Assembly (NCBI RefSeq): GCF_000186365.1
Contig: NC_014961.1
Span: 992,001 to 1,056,000, forward strand
DNA from: Desulfurococcus mucosus DSM 2162
GTDB taxonomy: Archaea > Thermoproteota > Thermoprotei_A > Sulfolobales > Desulfurococcaceae
DNA: 64,000 bases
Direction: 5' to 3'
Below, piece by piece: positions 43,990 through 52,026 of this stretch. The notes under the pieces were generated by a model. That model saw only the letters and a list, made by a program, of their open reading frames with translations, did no database searches and was not told where the DNA came from. Every line of letters begins with the position of its first letter. Within the stretch, counting starts at the first letter, position 1. Made by a program: the position numbers and the translations under genes.

Positions 43990-44868
43990 CTAACGCTTAA
44001 GCAGCCTCCCCAGGAGCACTGGGACCTGGGAAGGGGTCTCGGCTACAGGTATCCCGGCTTCCTCAAGGCTCCTCCGCTTAGACGCGTAGTCCCCCATCCC
44101 CATGGATATTATTGCCCCTGCATGCCCCATCCTCTTACCGGGCGGCGCAGTCCTCCCAGCCACATAGGCTACAACAGGCTTCCTCTCAGCCAGCCCAGCG
44201 TAGAATCCCGCGAACCTCTCCTCCGCGTCCCCGCCTATCTCACCCACGACGACGAGTGCATCCGTACCGCTGTCCGCGAAGAAGAGCTTGGCGGCGTCTA
44301 TGAAGTCGAGGCCTGTGACAGGGTCGCCGCCGAGGCCGAGCACTGTTGAAACCCCGTAGCCGTGCTTCGAGAGCTCACGAGCTATCTCATACGTGAGGGT
44401 CCCACTCCTCGAGACTATCCCGACCCTGCCGGGTTTAAACACGTGGGCCGGCATTATGCCGAGCTTCGCCTCGCCAACCGTCATTACACCGGGTGTATTA
44501 GGCCCCACGACGACCACGCCGCGGCTCCTTGCGTAGTTGACGAATCTGAGCTCGTCGTGCAGGGGGATGCCCTCGGTGATCACGACCACTGTTCTCACAC
44601 CGTTGTCAACGGCCTCGTAGACAGCGTCACCTGCGAATCTTGCCGGGACGAAGACGATGCTGGCGTCAACCGCTCCCTGCTCCCTCACGGCTTCCCATAT
44701 AGAGTTGTATACTGGGACACCGTGAACATAGCTGCCTCCCTTACCGGGCGACGTGCCCGCCACGATCCTGGTACCGTACTCCAGCATGAGCTTCGTGTGG
44801 AAGCTCCCCTCCCTCCCGGTAACCCCTTGAACCACTACTCTAGTGGCTGAGTCAACGAGGACGCCCAT
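43990..44868 (-). CDS. sucD: succinate-CoA ligase alpha subunit
   Basis: 292 residues. The CoA-binding N-terminus has VVQGVTGREGSFHTKLMLEYG, followed by AGTSPGKGG, VVGPNTPGVMTVGEAKLGIMP, IVSRSGTLTYEIARELS, and GLGGDPVTGLDFIDA. The phosphorylated catalytic histidine is in MGHAGAIISMGMGDY. With SucC it interconverts succinyl-CoA and succinate with nucleotide phosphorylation in the cytoplasm. It starts directly after the sucC stop with no gap, so the subunits are co-translated in equal amounts. Confidence 0.95.
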   Translation of the reverse strand: MGVLVDSATRVVVQGVTGREGSFHTKLMLEYGTRIVAGTSPGKGGSYVHGVPVYNSIWEAVREQGAVDASIVFVPARFAGDAVYEAVDNGVRTVVVITEGIPLHDELRFVNYARSRGVVVVGPNTPGVMTVGEAKLGIMPAHVFKPGRVGIVSRSGTLTYEIARELSKHGYGVSTVLGLGGDPVTGLDFIDAAKLFFADSGTDALVVVGEIGGDAEERFAGFYAGLAERKPVVAYVAGRTAPPGKRMGHAGAIISMGMGDYASKRRSLEEAGIPVAETPSQVPVLLGRLLKR

Positions 44869-46008
44869 CTAACCCACCTCCCTCGCTAGTTGAACCACTT
44901 TTAAAACCGCTTCATCCATCTCCGTGTAAGCGTTTATCCCGTGCTCCCTGAGTATCCTCCTCCCCTCCTCCTCATTGGTGCCAAGCATCCTGACCACGAC
45001 TGGCTTAGCCACCCCGGCCTCCTTCAAGGCTTCAACGACTCCTGCTGCAACCTCATCGCATCTCGTTATACCTCCAAATATGTTGACGAGGACTGCTTTA
45101 ACCCTTGGATGAGTGAGCACTATTTTAGCAGCCTCCCTAACCCTTTCACGGGTTGCCCCACCCCCTATATCCAGGAAGTTAGCCGGCCTCCCACCGTAGT
45201 GGAGGATGGCGTCCATCGTGGCCATGGTCAACCCGGCTCCATTACTTATCACCCCTATATCGCCGTCCAGCTCCACGTAGTTGAACTCCAACTGCTTGGC
45301 AAGCCGCTCATAGCTGGATGCATCCCTCCCGTAGAGGGGCTGTAGATCCGGGTGCCTGTACAAGCTGTTATCGTCCACGATCACCTTGGCATCCAGGGCT
45401 GTAAGCCCCCCGCTACACGTGTATGCAAGCGGGTTGAACTCAACGAGCTCGGCATCGTAGTCAACCATAATCCTGTACATGGCTCTCATAACGTTCTCGA
45501 GAACCCCTAGTTTATCCCATGGAAGCCCGAGGAAGCCCAGCGCCTGCCTAGCCATGTAGCTGCTGAACCCGTTGAAGGGGTCTACAGGGATCCTAAGTAC
45601 CTTATCCGGGTGCCTCCTCGCAAGCTCCTCTATCTCCACCCCGCCCATCCCTGAGACAAGGTAGACCAGCCTCCTCGACGCCCTGTCAACGGTGAGGGAG
45701 ACGTAGAGCTCGCGGGAGATGCAGACAGCCTCCTCGACAAGGAGTTTCCCAACCCTCTCACCCCTTATACTCGTGGAGAACAGCTCGCCGGCCTTAGCCA
45801 CCGCTTCCTCAAGGCTCCCAGCCTTCTTCACGCCGCCGGCTAAACCCCTACCGCCTACAAGCACCTGCGCCTTTAAAACCACCACTTGGGAGCCAAGCCT
45901 CCTATACGCCTCCGCAACCTCCTCAACACTCGAGGCAAGGAGCCCCCTGGGGACGTCGACACCATACCTCCTAGCTATCTCCTTACCCTCATACTCGTAG
46001 AGCTTCAT
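44869..46008 (-). CDS. sucC: succinate-CoA ligase beta subunit
   Basis: 379 residues with an N-terminal ATP-grasp fold (MKLYEYEGKEIARRYGV; VVLKAQVLVGGRGLAGGVKKA; KLLVEEAV) and a C-terminal ligase domain (VISNGAGLTMATMDAI; ANFLDIGGGATRERV; VNIFGGITRCDEVA). It provides nucleotide binding and the succinate site. It is the first gene of the sucCD operon, with a minus-strand TATA-like TCGTTTAAAATGC at about 46041-46053. ATG 46008 has the family's usual N-terminus. Confidence 0.96.
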   Translation of the reverse strand: MKLYEYEGKEIARRYGVDVPRGLLASSVEEVAEAYRRLGSQVVVLKAQVLVGGRGLAGGVKKAGSLEEAVAKAGELFSTSIRGERVGKLLVEEAVCISRELYVSLTVDRASRRLVYLVSGMGGVEIEELARRHPDKVLRIPVDPFNGFSSYMARQALGFLGLPWDKLGVLENVMRAMYRIMVDYDAELVEFNPLAYTCSGGLTALDAKVIVDDNSLYRHPDLQPLYGRDASSYERLAKQLEFNYVELDGDIGVISNGAGLTMATMDAILHYGGRPANFLDIGGGATRERVREAAKIVLTHPRVKAVLVNIFGGITRCDEVAAGVVEALKEAGVAKPVVVRMLGTNEEEGRRILREHGINAYTEMDEAVLKVVQLAREVG

Positions 46009-46063
46009 GTAGAACCCCTGTTAAAGGTATCGGTGGGGAAGCATTTTAAACGATTACTGATGT

Positions 46064-46080
46064 AAAGGGGGAAACCCTTT
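46064..46080 (-). terminator. hairpin downstream of the SIS-like gene or upstream of sucC
   Basis: AAAGGG (46064-46069) pairs with CCCTTT (46075-46080) around loop GGAAA. It lies between the sucC promoter and the stop of the SIS-like gene at 46095, both transcribed leftward. A role as upstream boundary element or 3' signal is possible. Confidence 0.35.
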
Positions 46081-46094
46081 AGGGCGGGAGGAGG

Positions 46095-47018
46095 TTAGTG
46101 ATCCAGGTGGGTTGATGCAATGTAGTTGGCGAGTATAGCTAGGTATATGTTGGCCTCCACGGGATCCGTGTTAACAACCAGCTCCCTGACCACTATCCCG
46201 GTGGATGAAAACCTGTGCTTCAACTCCCTTAAATAATACTCCTCTACCCCGGTGCCCGCAACCAGGGCGTCGCCGGGGCCCCTCAGCATCTCCGGGTGCT
46301 CGTACCTTGCGTCAACACCCCTACGCCTCAACGCTTCAACAAGGTAGAGTGAGGAGGATTCGAGAAGCCTCCCAGAGGTCACGGTGAGCGACCTGTGTGA
46401 AAGCATCCAGGAGACAGCGTCACCGTAGGCTTCGATAAGCCCCTCTACAACCGGTGTGAAACCCTCCCGGCTGTGTCCAAGTATCCTCGCACCCCTCTTA
46501 GCGAGCCTGCCCCCGTAGAGCTCCGCCAGCGCATGGTACACGGCGATAGACATCGCGAGCGATGAGTCGAGCTCGCCCTGCGAAGCCGTGTAAAGCAACC
46601 CGTATCCCTCGAGCACCTCAGCCTCCCTCCCACCACTAGGCTTCCCCGTGAACGCTGCATACGGGTGGCCCATGACCCTGGCCACCTGTAGCATGTTGAG
46701 GAAGCTGGCTGAAGGGGCTGGAGCGTAGGCGACGATAGGTGTTGGATCCCTGTATGCAAGGATGTAGAGGGCTGTGGAGGATGCGTCGAGGAGGAGGATC
46801 GACTTCTCCTCATCCATGGTGACCGTGTGCCAGAACATGCAGGAGGCCGGCAGGTAGCCGTGGCCGCTGTACGCTACTATGAGCCTCGTGGACTGGGAGC
46901 TGCTTAGAAAACCCACTAGGCTCCTCGAGAGGCGCCTAGCATCCTCCTCTAGGCTCGTGAGCTTCGACACATATTTCTTCACATCAAAGCCGTCTCCAGG
47001 CTCCTGCAGCAACTGCAC
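46095..47018 (-). CDS. putative double SIS-domain protein
   Basis: Up to 307 residues. Two halves each look like a sugar-isomerase fold. The first is [19 protein letters not shown] ... [14 protein letters not shown] ... [32 protein letters not shown]. The second is [25 protein letters not shown] ... [32 protein letters not shown]. This matches the glucosamine-fructose aminotransferase/phosphosugar isomerase layout but without clear catalytic residues, so it may bind phosphosugars as a regulator or enzyme. The 5' end overlaps mtnP by 40 bp unless a later start is used. It follows mtnP in an operon. Confidence 0.55.
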   Translation of the reverse strand: MQLLQEPGDGFDVKKYVSKLTSLEEDARRLSRSLVGFLSSSQSTRLIVAYSGHGYLPASCMFWHTVTMDEEKSILLLDASSTALYILAYRDPTPIVAYAPAPSASFLNMLQVARVMGHPYAAFTGKPSGGREAEVLEGYGLLYTASQGELDSSLAMSIAVYHALAELYGGRLAKRGARILGHSREGFTPVVEGLIEAYGDAVSWMLSHRSLTVTSGRLLESSSLYLVEALRRRGVDARYEHPEMLRGPGDALVAGTGVEEYYLRELKHRFSSTGIVVRELVVNTDPVEANIYLAILANYIASTHLDH

Positions 47019-47800
47019 TCCTCTCTACACGGCTCACTCGGCAGCAACCCTATTATGTCTGGGAGGAGTTTTTGAATCTTCTCAGTGTTCCTCCTCATGG
47101 TTGCGACAACCTCCTCGGCTGTAACGGGTTTCTCAGCCCATACATCGTAATCCGTAACCATGGCTATGGTTGCATAGCAGAGCTGTGCCTCGCAGGCGAG
47201 GTTCACCTCGGGGACAAGCGTCATCCCAACGATGTCGGCCTTGAAGACATCCCTCCAAACCCTGCTCTCAGCCCTCGTGCTGAACCTGGGTCCCTCTATA
47301 CATATATAGGTGCCCTTGCCATGCACCCTTATATCGCTGTGCCTGCCGGCTGCCTCCAGTATCTTCTTCCTCAAGCACTCGCAGAACGGGTCGGCGACGC
47401 TCACGTGTGCAACGCTCCCTCCCTCGAAGAATGTGAAGGCCCTGACCCCTTTAGTCATGTCTATGAATTGATCCGGGACAACGAAGTCCCCGGGCCTGTA
47501 GTCCTCCCTCAGGCTCCCCACTGCTGAAACAGCTATAACCCATTTCACGCCAATACTCTTCAAAGCCCATATGTTAGCCCTGTAGTTCACCCTGTGAGGC
47601 GGTATCCTATGCCCCCTCCCATGCCTGGGTAGGAAGGCTATCGTCCTCCCGTTCAACTCGCCTACTATAATGTTGTCGCTGGGGGCACCGTAAGGCGTGT
47701 AAACCTTGTACTCCCTTACATTGGCTAACCCTGGTAGACTATATACCCCGCTCCCCCCTATAACGGCTACTTCTGCTTTAACCGGTGGCTCCACTAGCAT
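46979..47800 (-). CDS. mtnP: S-methyl-5'-thioadenosine phosphorylase
   Basis: 273 residues of the PNP/MTAP family: [40 protein letters not shown], the active-site VSAVGSL and [45 protein letters not shown]. It phosphorolyses methylthioadenosine from polyamine synthesis to adenine and methylthioribose-1-phosphate. The C-terminus carries [10 protein letters not shown], a CxC-type cysteine cluster like the disulfide that stabilises thermophilic MTAP II. It sits 3 bp after the phosphoribosyltransferase gene, consistent with salvage of the released adenine. Confidence 0.93.
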   Translation of the reverse strand: MLVEPPVKAEVAVIGGSGVYSLPGLANVREYKVYTPYGAPSDNIIVGELNGRTIAFLPRHGRGHRIPPHRVNYRANIWALKSIGVKWVIAVSAVGSLREDYRPGDFVVPDQFIDMTKGVRAFTFFEGGSVAHVSVADPFCECLRKKILEAAGRHSDIRVHGKGTYICIEGPRFSTRAESRVWRDVFKADIVGMTLVPEVNLACEAQLCYATIAMVTDYDVWAEKPVTAEEVVATMRRNTEKIQKLLPDIIGLLPSEPCREECSCCRSLETALM

Positions 47801-47803
47801 AGC

Positions 47804-48487
47804 CTACACCCTTAACACGTATCTATCCCTAGCCGCATCATAGTCAACCACTCCTTTCTCCACGAGGACCCGGAGGGCCTCCCTGTAGTAGGCTTCACCA
47901 ACATCTATCCCATACCACTCCCTGAACCCCTCGACAACCTCGCTGAAGCCCCATTCACGCCTCCCAGTCTCCCTGTAGGCTTCACTCATCATTCTCTTAA
48001 TGAACTGGTAGGTGTCCTCGAGCCTCGTCCAAGGATACTGGAACCAGACCCACTCCTTGACCTCGAGGTAGTAGTAGTCGGGCCTGTACTTGGCTACAGG
48101 GCTTATCCACTGTAATGCAGCAGTCTTAACCTCCCTGGGACCCCAGTTATCCCTCACGTAATCCCTCGCCAGCCTCAACGTCTCCCCTGTGTCAACTATG
48201 TCGTCGACCACGAGTACGTTGAGGCCAGACGCGTCAAGCCTATACGGATACTTAAGGATGGCGCGCTCCCCCGCCTTAGCCGCCTCAGTCCAATGCTGGC
48301 TCTGAATACTTGCAAGGTTCTCGACGCCGAGGAAGTCGCATACAAGCCTAGCGGGGACGAAGCCGCCCCTGGATACAGCGACAACTAGGTCGGGCCTGAA
48401 CCCGCTTTCCCTCACCAGTCTAGCGAGATTCCTCGACCAGTCGACTACCTCATCCCATGTAACTAAATGTGTTTTAACCCGGGGCAT
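47804..48487 (-). CDS. purine phosphoribosyltransferase
   Basis: About 227 residues. The PRPP-binding signature is NVLVVDDIVDTGETLRLA (about residues 97-114) and the N-terminal VAVSRGGFVPARLVCDFLG loop binds pyrophosphate. WISPVAKYRPDYYYLEVKEWVWFQYPW and an additional C-terminal helical domain of about 60 residues (winged-helix-like) follow. It converts a free purine base to its nucleotide. Adjacent MTAP suggests adenine or 6-oxopurine salvage; the base specificity is not decided by sequence alone. GTG 48496 is possible, ATG 48487 is preferred for homology. Confidence 0.85.
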   Translation of the reverse strand: MPRVKTHLVTWDEVVDWSRNLARLVRESGFRPDLVVAVSRGGFVPARLVCDFLGVENLASIQSQHWTEAAKAGERAILKYPYRLDASGLNVLVVDDIVDTGETLRLARDYVRDNWGPREVKTAALQWISPVAKYRPDYYYLEVKEWVWFQYPWTRLEDTYQFIKRMMSEAYRETGRREWGFSEVVEGFREWYGIDVGEAYYREALRVLVEKGVVDYDAARDRYVLRV

Positions 48488-48536
48488 GCCTATCACATTG
48501 TATCAATAATACGCGTGGACTTAAAAAGTTGGAAGC

Positions 48537-49088
48537 CTAACTCCTCCCGGCGAGCAGGAGCCTGCCGCTGACGGTGAAAGCCCTCCCACCCGCATGCATC
48601 AGTATCCTGGCCTTACCGAGATTCCACCCGTACCTACCGTAGAGATCCCTGTTGACCCGTACAGCCTTCACGCCTGCAATAAACAACGTGGACTCCCCCA
48701 CGGGGACCCTGTTCTCCACCACGCATTCAAGTATGCCGAGGGCTCCTTCGACACCGGGCACCGATACATGCCTGGAAGGATAGGGCTTCAACCCCAGCAA
48801 CCCCCATTTATCCACCTCCCTCCCGCTGACGCTGCCGGCTTTGAAAGCCGTCTCCAAGTGCTCCTCACCCAGCACGTTAACCGTGAACTCCCCTGTCTCC
48901 GAGACATACTCATGCGTCAAGCTCCCCCTCCATATGGAGACCGCTATCAGGAATGGTTCATCACTAATCGGGGAAACCCATGACGCCGACATCACGTTAA
49001 GCCTTCCCCCACGGCTCCTTGAAACAACCAGGTACACGGGTCTCGGGTGGAGCACATGGTAGTCGCCTGGATCAACTTCAACGTACAC
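48537..49088 (-). CDS. flavin reductase-like FMN-binding protein
   Basis: 183 residues of the flavin reductase-domain family: LHPRPVYLVVSRSRGGRLNVMSASWVSPISDEPFLIAVSI (FMN-binding split barrel), HEYVSETGEFTVNVLGEE and the later GALGILECVVENRVPVGESTLFIAGVKAV. It probably binds FMN and passes electrons or acts as an oxidoreductase on flavin or metal substrates. The family is widespread in anaerobic archaea. It is monocistronic and lies upstream of tRNA-Leu in the opposite orientation. Confidence 0.87.
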   Translation of the reverse strand: MYVEVDPGDYHVLHPRPVYLVVSRSRGGRLNVMSASWVSPISDEPFLIAVSIWRGSLTHEYVSETGEFTVNVLGEEHLETAFKAGSVSGREVDKWGLLGLKPYPSRHVSVPGVEGALGILECVVENRVPVGESTLFIAGVKAVRVNRDLYGRYGWNLGKARILMHAGGRAFTVSGRLLLAGRS

Positions 49089-49161
49089 CGCTCCCCACCA
49101 CTAGGGGTATCCGTCATGGAAAACATTAAAACCCCGGCACACCATTAACTCAGACCCGTGT

Positions 49162-49246
49162 GCGGGGGTGCCCGAGCTTGGCCAAAGGGGCCGGGTTGAG
49201 GACCCGGTGGCGTAGGCCTGCGTGGGTTCAAATCCCACCCCCCGCA
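49162..49246 (+). tRNA. tRNA-Leu (GAG)
   Basis: 85 nt, class II with a long variable arm (TGGCGTAGGCCTGC region). The acceptor stem is GCGGGGG/CCCCCGC with discriminator A, the anticodon arm is CCGGG-TTGAGGA-CCCGG and the T-arm is GTGGG-TTCAAAT-CCCAC. There is no intron. Confidence 0.95.
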
Positions 49247-49337
49247 CTCTCCTAGCAGGCTGGCCCGCTGCCCCCACCCTTGCTAATGCTTTAAAATACC
49301 TTGGAGGCCTCTATCTAGCTTGTCGAGGAGGATCCCT

Positions 49338-49679
49338 GTGAGCAGGGTGCTGTACTCGGGGAAAGCCAGGTATCTAGCGGGACTAGGCGTCTTCGCAGGG
49401 TCGGCGACGGCTACATATAGCTCGACCCCTACCGGTGTCGCAGCAGGACTAGTACTCCTGGCTGCCTCAATGCTCTACTTCTACATGTATATCGAGCGAT
49501 ACGGTAGCAGGAGGGAGGCATTGAGCCTCCTATACTTGCTCACCCCTGTCGTCGCCGCCGGCTCACTGCTCGGCGCACTGCTCTCCGGCCCCTCCCCGGC
49601 CGCCGGTTTCACTGCAGCCGGGGTATCGGTTGCATCACTCATCCTAGTATTGATCGCTGGGAGGATGCAGGGCCCTTGA
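49338..49679 (+). CDS. small polytopic membrane protein
   Basis: About 113 residues from GTG 49338, which follows GAGGAGG (49325-49331) at 6 nt; a TTG at 49320 is the longer option. Four hydrophobic spans (YLAGLGVFAGSATATY, GVAAGLVLLAASMLYFYMYI, LYLLTPVVAAGSLLGALL, GFTAAGVSVASLILVLIAG) separated by short loops, one with a basic YGSRREA cytoplasmic patch. No family recognised. The stop overlaps the TTG of the RimK-like gene (TTGA), so the two are co-translated. TATA-like TTTAAAATACC at about 49291-49301. Confidence 0.65.
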   Translation: MSRVLYSGKARYLAGLGVFAGSATATYSSTPTGVAAGLVLLAASMLYFYMYIERYGSRREALSLLYLLTPVVAAGSLLGALLSGPSPAAGFTAAGVSVASLILVLIAGRMQGP

Positions 49680-50566
49680 GGATAGCCGTCGTAGACTATA
49701 AGAAGGAGCCGAGGAAAGGATCCCTGGAGCTATTGGACTCCATATCCAGGCACGGGCATGAAGCCGTGTACCTGAAGACACCCATGCTTGACGCTACTGT
49801 ATCGCGGAGCGGGGTCAAAGTATATTATTCCACGGAGGAGGTGAGGGTTGACGCAGCAATCCTCAGGGGACTCGGCTTCATAACAAGCCTAGAGGCACTT
49901 GTGAAGAGGATAGGCGTCCTCGAGGCACTCGCCTCCCTCATCCCCGTGGTCAACGATCCCTCGAGATCCCTGGTTGCAAGGGATAAGTGGAGGTGCCTAC
50001 TACACCTCCACCTTAAAGGGCTCCCCGTGCCCGAGACCCTTGTAACAGAGAACCCGTTCACAGCCATGAGGTATGTCAGGGAGAAGCAGCTCGTGGTGTA
50101 CAAGCCGCTGATGGGGAGCCTGGGCCTCGGCAGCACATTAATACACGACCCCGACCTAGCGTTCAACGTGACAAGGGGTTTAATGAACATTGGGCAGCCA
50201 AGCTACTACCAGGTGTTCCTTGATAAACCAGGCTACGACTACAGGGTCTTCGTGGTGGGCGGCAGGGTGATAGGGGCTATGAAACGCGTCAACCCCTACT
50301 CGTGGAAAACAAACGTGGCGCAGGGAGCCGGGGGAGTAGCCGTTAAGGAGAGCGAGGAGCCCGAGGTATACGAGCTCGGGTTGAAGGCTGTTGAAGCCCT
50401 TGGATTAGACTACGCGGGGGTCGACGTCGCATACGATAAGGCTACTGGAGGATACTATATCCTCGAGGTAAACGCCTTCCCGCAATGGGAGGGGTTGAGG
50501 AGCGCCACAGGGGTTAACCCGCCTGACCACATAGTTGAATACGTGGTTGAGAAAGCAAGGAAGTAG
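49676..50566 (+). CDS. RimK-like ATP-grasp ligase
   Basis: 296 residues of the ATP-grasp superfamily, beginning RIAVVDYKKEPRKGSLELL. The central region has VVNDPSRSLVARDKW and LVVYKPLMGSLGLGSTLIHD (ATP-binding lysine and glycine loop). The C-terminus has YDYRVFVVGGRVIGAMKRVNP and GLDYAGVDVAYDKATGGYYILEVNAFPQWEGL (Mg-binding acidic/Asn residues). RimK relatives ligate amino acids, often glutamate, to proteins or cofactors such as LysW or F420/tetrahydromethanopterin. The substrate here is unknown. It starts with TTG at 49676, overlapping the membrane-protein stop. Confidence 0.87.
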   Translation: MRIAVVDYKKEPRKGSLELLDSISRHGHEAVYLKTPMLDATVSRSGVKVYYSTEEVRVDAAILRGLGFITSLEALVKRIGVLEALASLIPVVNDPSRSLVARDKWRCLLHLHLKGLPVPETLVTENPFTAMRYVREKQLVVYKPLMGSLGLGSTLIHDPDLAFNVTRGLMNIGQPSYYQVFLDKPGYDYRVFVVGGRVIGAMKRVNPYSWKTNVAQGAGGVAVKESEEPEVYELGLKAVEALGLDYAGVDVAYDKATGGYYILEVNAFPQWEGLRSATGVNPPDHIVEYVVEKARK

Positions 50567-50595
50567 GTTTCCCTGGGAAAAAACCGTGGAAGGGT

Positions 50596-51714
50596 TTAGT
50601 GTTTCACACGGATCTTAACCACTGAGCTCTGGAACTCCTGCTGTATGTTCAGGTTGCTGAGCTTGCCCTGGAGCTCCTGGAGGGATAGCTGGAGCAGCTG
50701 CAGTCCCGTGGCGTTGGTCCTGGAGGCGACGTCCCTGACTATATCGTAGCAAAAGTCGTAGAGCTGCCTCCCGTGCAGCGGGAGCGACCTGCTGAGCTTC
50801 GCCAGCGCCGCCGCCATTATGCTGGCCACCTGCCTGTACTCGCGCTCCCTCCTCTCCTCCGCCCTCAACTGTATCTCCTTCCTGACCTCGCCGACGACGT
50901 CCCTTATCGACTTAACCTCGCCCTTCTCGATCCTCGCCTTCAGCTCGCTCCTCAGCTCAACGGGTAGCTTGTCGATCAAGCCGGGTGGCAGGAACGCTTT
51001 AGCCCTCACTATTCCGAGATCCCTGAGGAACTGGGCGAACACAGTCTTCACGAGCACGGAGTACGCTTTCACGTACATCCTGTAGCCTGCGACCGCGTGC
51101 CTGAAGCCCGCCGTCACGTTGCCCGCGGCGAGCAGCTGCTGGGCTGTCGCAGTAGCGTTATCGCCCCTCGCTATCCACGCCTCAGCCAGCGTGGTGTTGT
51201 ATCCCTTCGACTCAGCGTAGCCCACGGCGTTCAGCAGTATCGACTTTAACTCGCTTGAAGCGCTGAGAACAGCGTTCACGGTGTCAGCCGTCACGGTGCC
51301 GTTCTCGCCGAGGCTCCCCTTCACCACTCTCGCGAGCACCGGGTGCGCGAACGCCGGCGCGTGGCCGTAGTGTATCGCTGCGACGACGGCGAAGACCGTG
51401 GCTTTCCTGGTAGCGTTATCCTTCAACTCCAGCGCCCTAGCCAGGAACCTGTCGCCCACGGTAAGGGTCACGTTCGCAGCGGTCACGTTGCGGCTTATCT
51501 CCCACTGGAATAGCTCGTAAGTCAGGTTCCTCACCGTGTAAGCCAGGTTCAACGCGTCCTCGAAGGACAGCACCGGGACAGTGATGTTAACCGTGCCTTC
51601 ACCGGCCTCAACGACCTCGTCGCTGTCCCCGGCTACCGCGACCGGCACAACTAGCGATGCTGTTGGCAGCAGTAGAGCCACCAGGGCTATCAACCCGAGT
51701 ATTCTTACATCCAT
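50596..51714 (-). CDS. secreted helical protein rich in N-glycosylation sequons
   Basis: 372 residues. An N-terminal signal peptide (ILGLIALVALLLPTASLVVPVAVAG) is followed by an exported, mainly alpha-helical protein. About ten Asn-x-Thr sequons (for example NIT, NLT, NVT, NAT, NGT, NTT) cluster in the first two-thirds, and a charged coiled-coil-like region (ELKARIEKGEVKSIRDVVGEVRKEIQLRAEERREREYRQ) lies near residues 255-300. There is no C-terminal membrane anchor. It probably sits at the cell surface or S layer. No family recognised; TATA-like AAAAATAAG is not clear. Confidence 0.72.
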   Translation of the reverse strand: MDVRILGLIALVALLLPTASLVVPVAVAGDSDEVVEAGEGTVNITVPVLSFEDALNLAYTVRNLTYELFQWEISRNVTAANVTLTVGDRFLARALELKDNATRKATVFAVVAAIHYGHAPAFAHPVLARVVKGSLGENGTVTADTVNAVLSASSELKSILLNAVGYAESKGYNTTLAEAWIARGDNATATAQQLLAAGNVTAGFRHAVAGYRMYVKAYSVLVKTVFAQFLRDLGIVRAKAFLPPGLIDKLPVELRSELKARIEKGEVKSIRDVVGEVRKEIQLRAEERREREYRQVASIMAAALAKLSRSLPLHGRQLYDFCYDIVRDVASRTNATGLQLLQLSLQELQGKLSNLNIQQEFQSSVVKIRVKH

Positions 51715-51856
51715 TCACACCTCACCTCAAGCCACCTATATGGCGACCGTTAAAAATAAGGGCTAGACTGAAACAACACCTGTAACCGTTCCACCCGCTT
51801 GGAACAATCCCGCGTCCCATGATGCATTAATAAACCCGTTGAACCAGTATCCATTG

Positions 51857-51914
51857 AATCAGTGATGAGGAGCAAACCGGCGGAGAGGTGAAGAAGAGCT
51901 CTCATCCTGAGCAC
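51857..51914 (+). ncRNA. C/D-box sRNA (predicted 2'-O-methylation guide)
   Basis: All four boxes are in order with standard spacing: C box GTGATGA (51862-51868), 12-nt guide, D'-like CGGA (51881-51884), 3-nt spacer, C' GTGAAGA (51888-51894), 12-nt guide, D box CTGA (51907-51910). The two equal 12-nt guides match the archaeal spacing rule. TATA-like ATTAATAAA (51826-51834) lies about 36 bp before the C box, placing the start about 5 nt upstream of it. The rRNA or tRNA targets were not determined. It explains most of the otherwise geneless 51715-52023. Confidence 0.75.
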
Positions 51915-52026
51915 GCGGGGGCTCCAGCCCCTGTAGTTGAATGCGGCCGGTGTAGGTTGGATATAAGGAGGGAAGGGGATAACCTATCTCGGGGAGGCCG
52001 CGGAGCAGGCTGGTAGAGGAGGAGTG

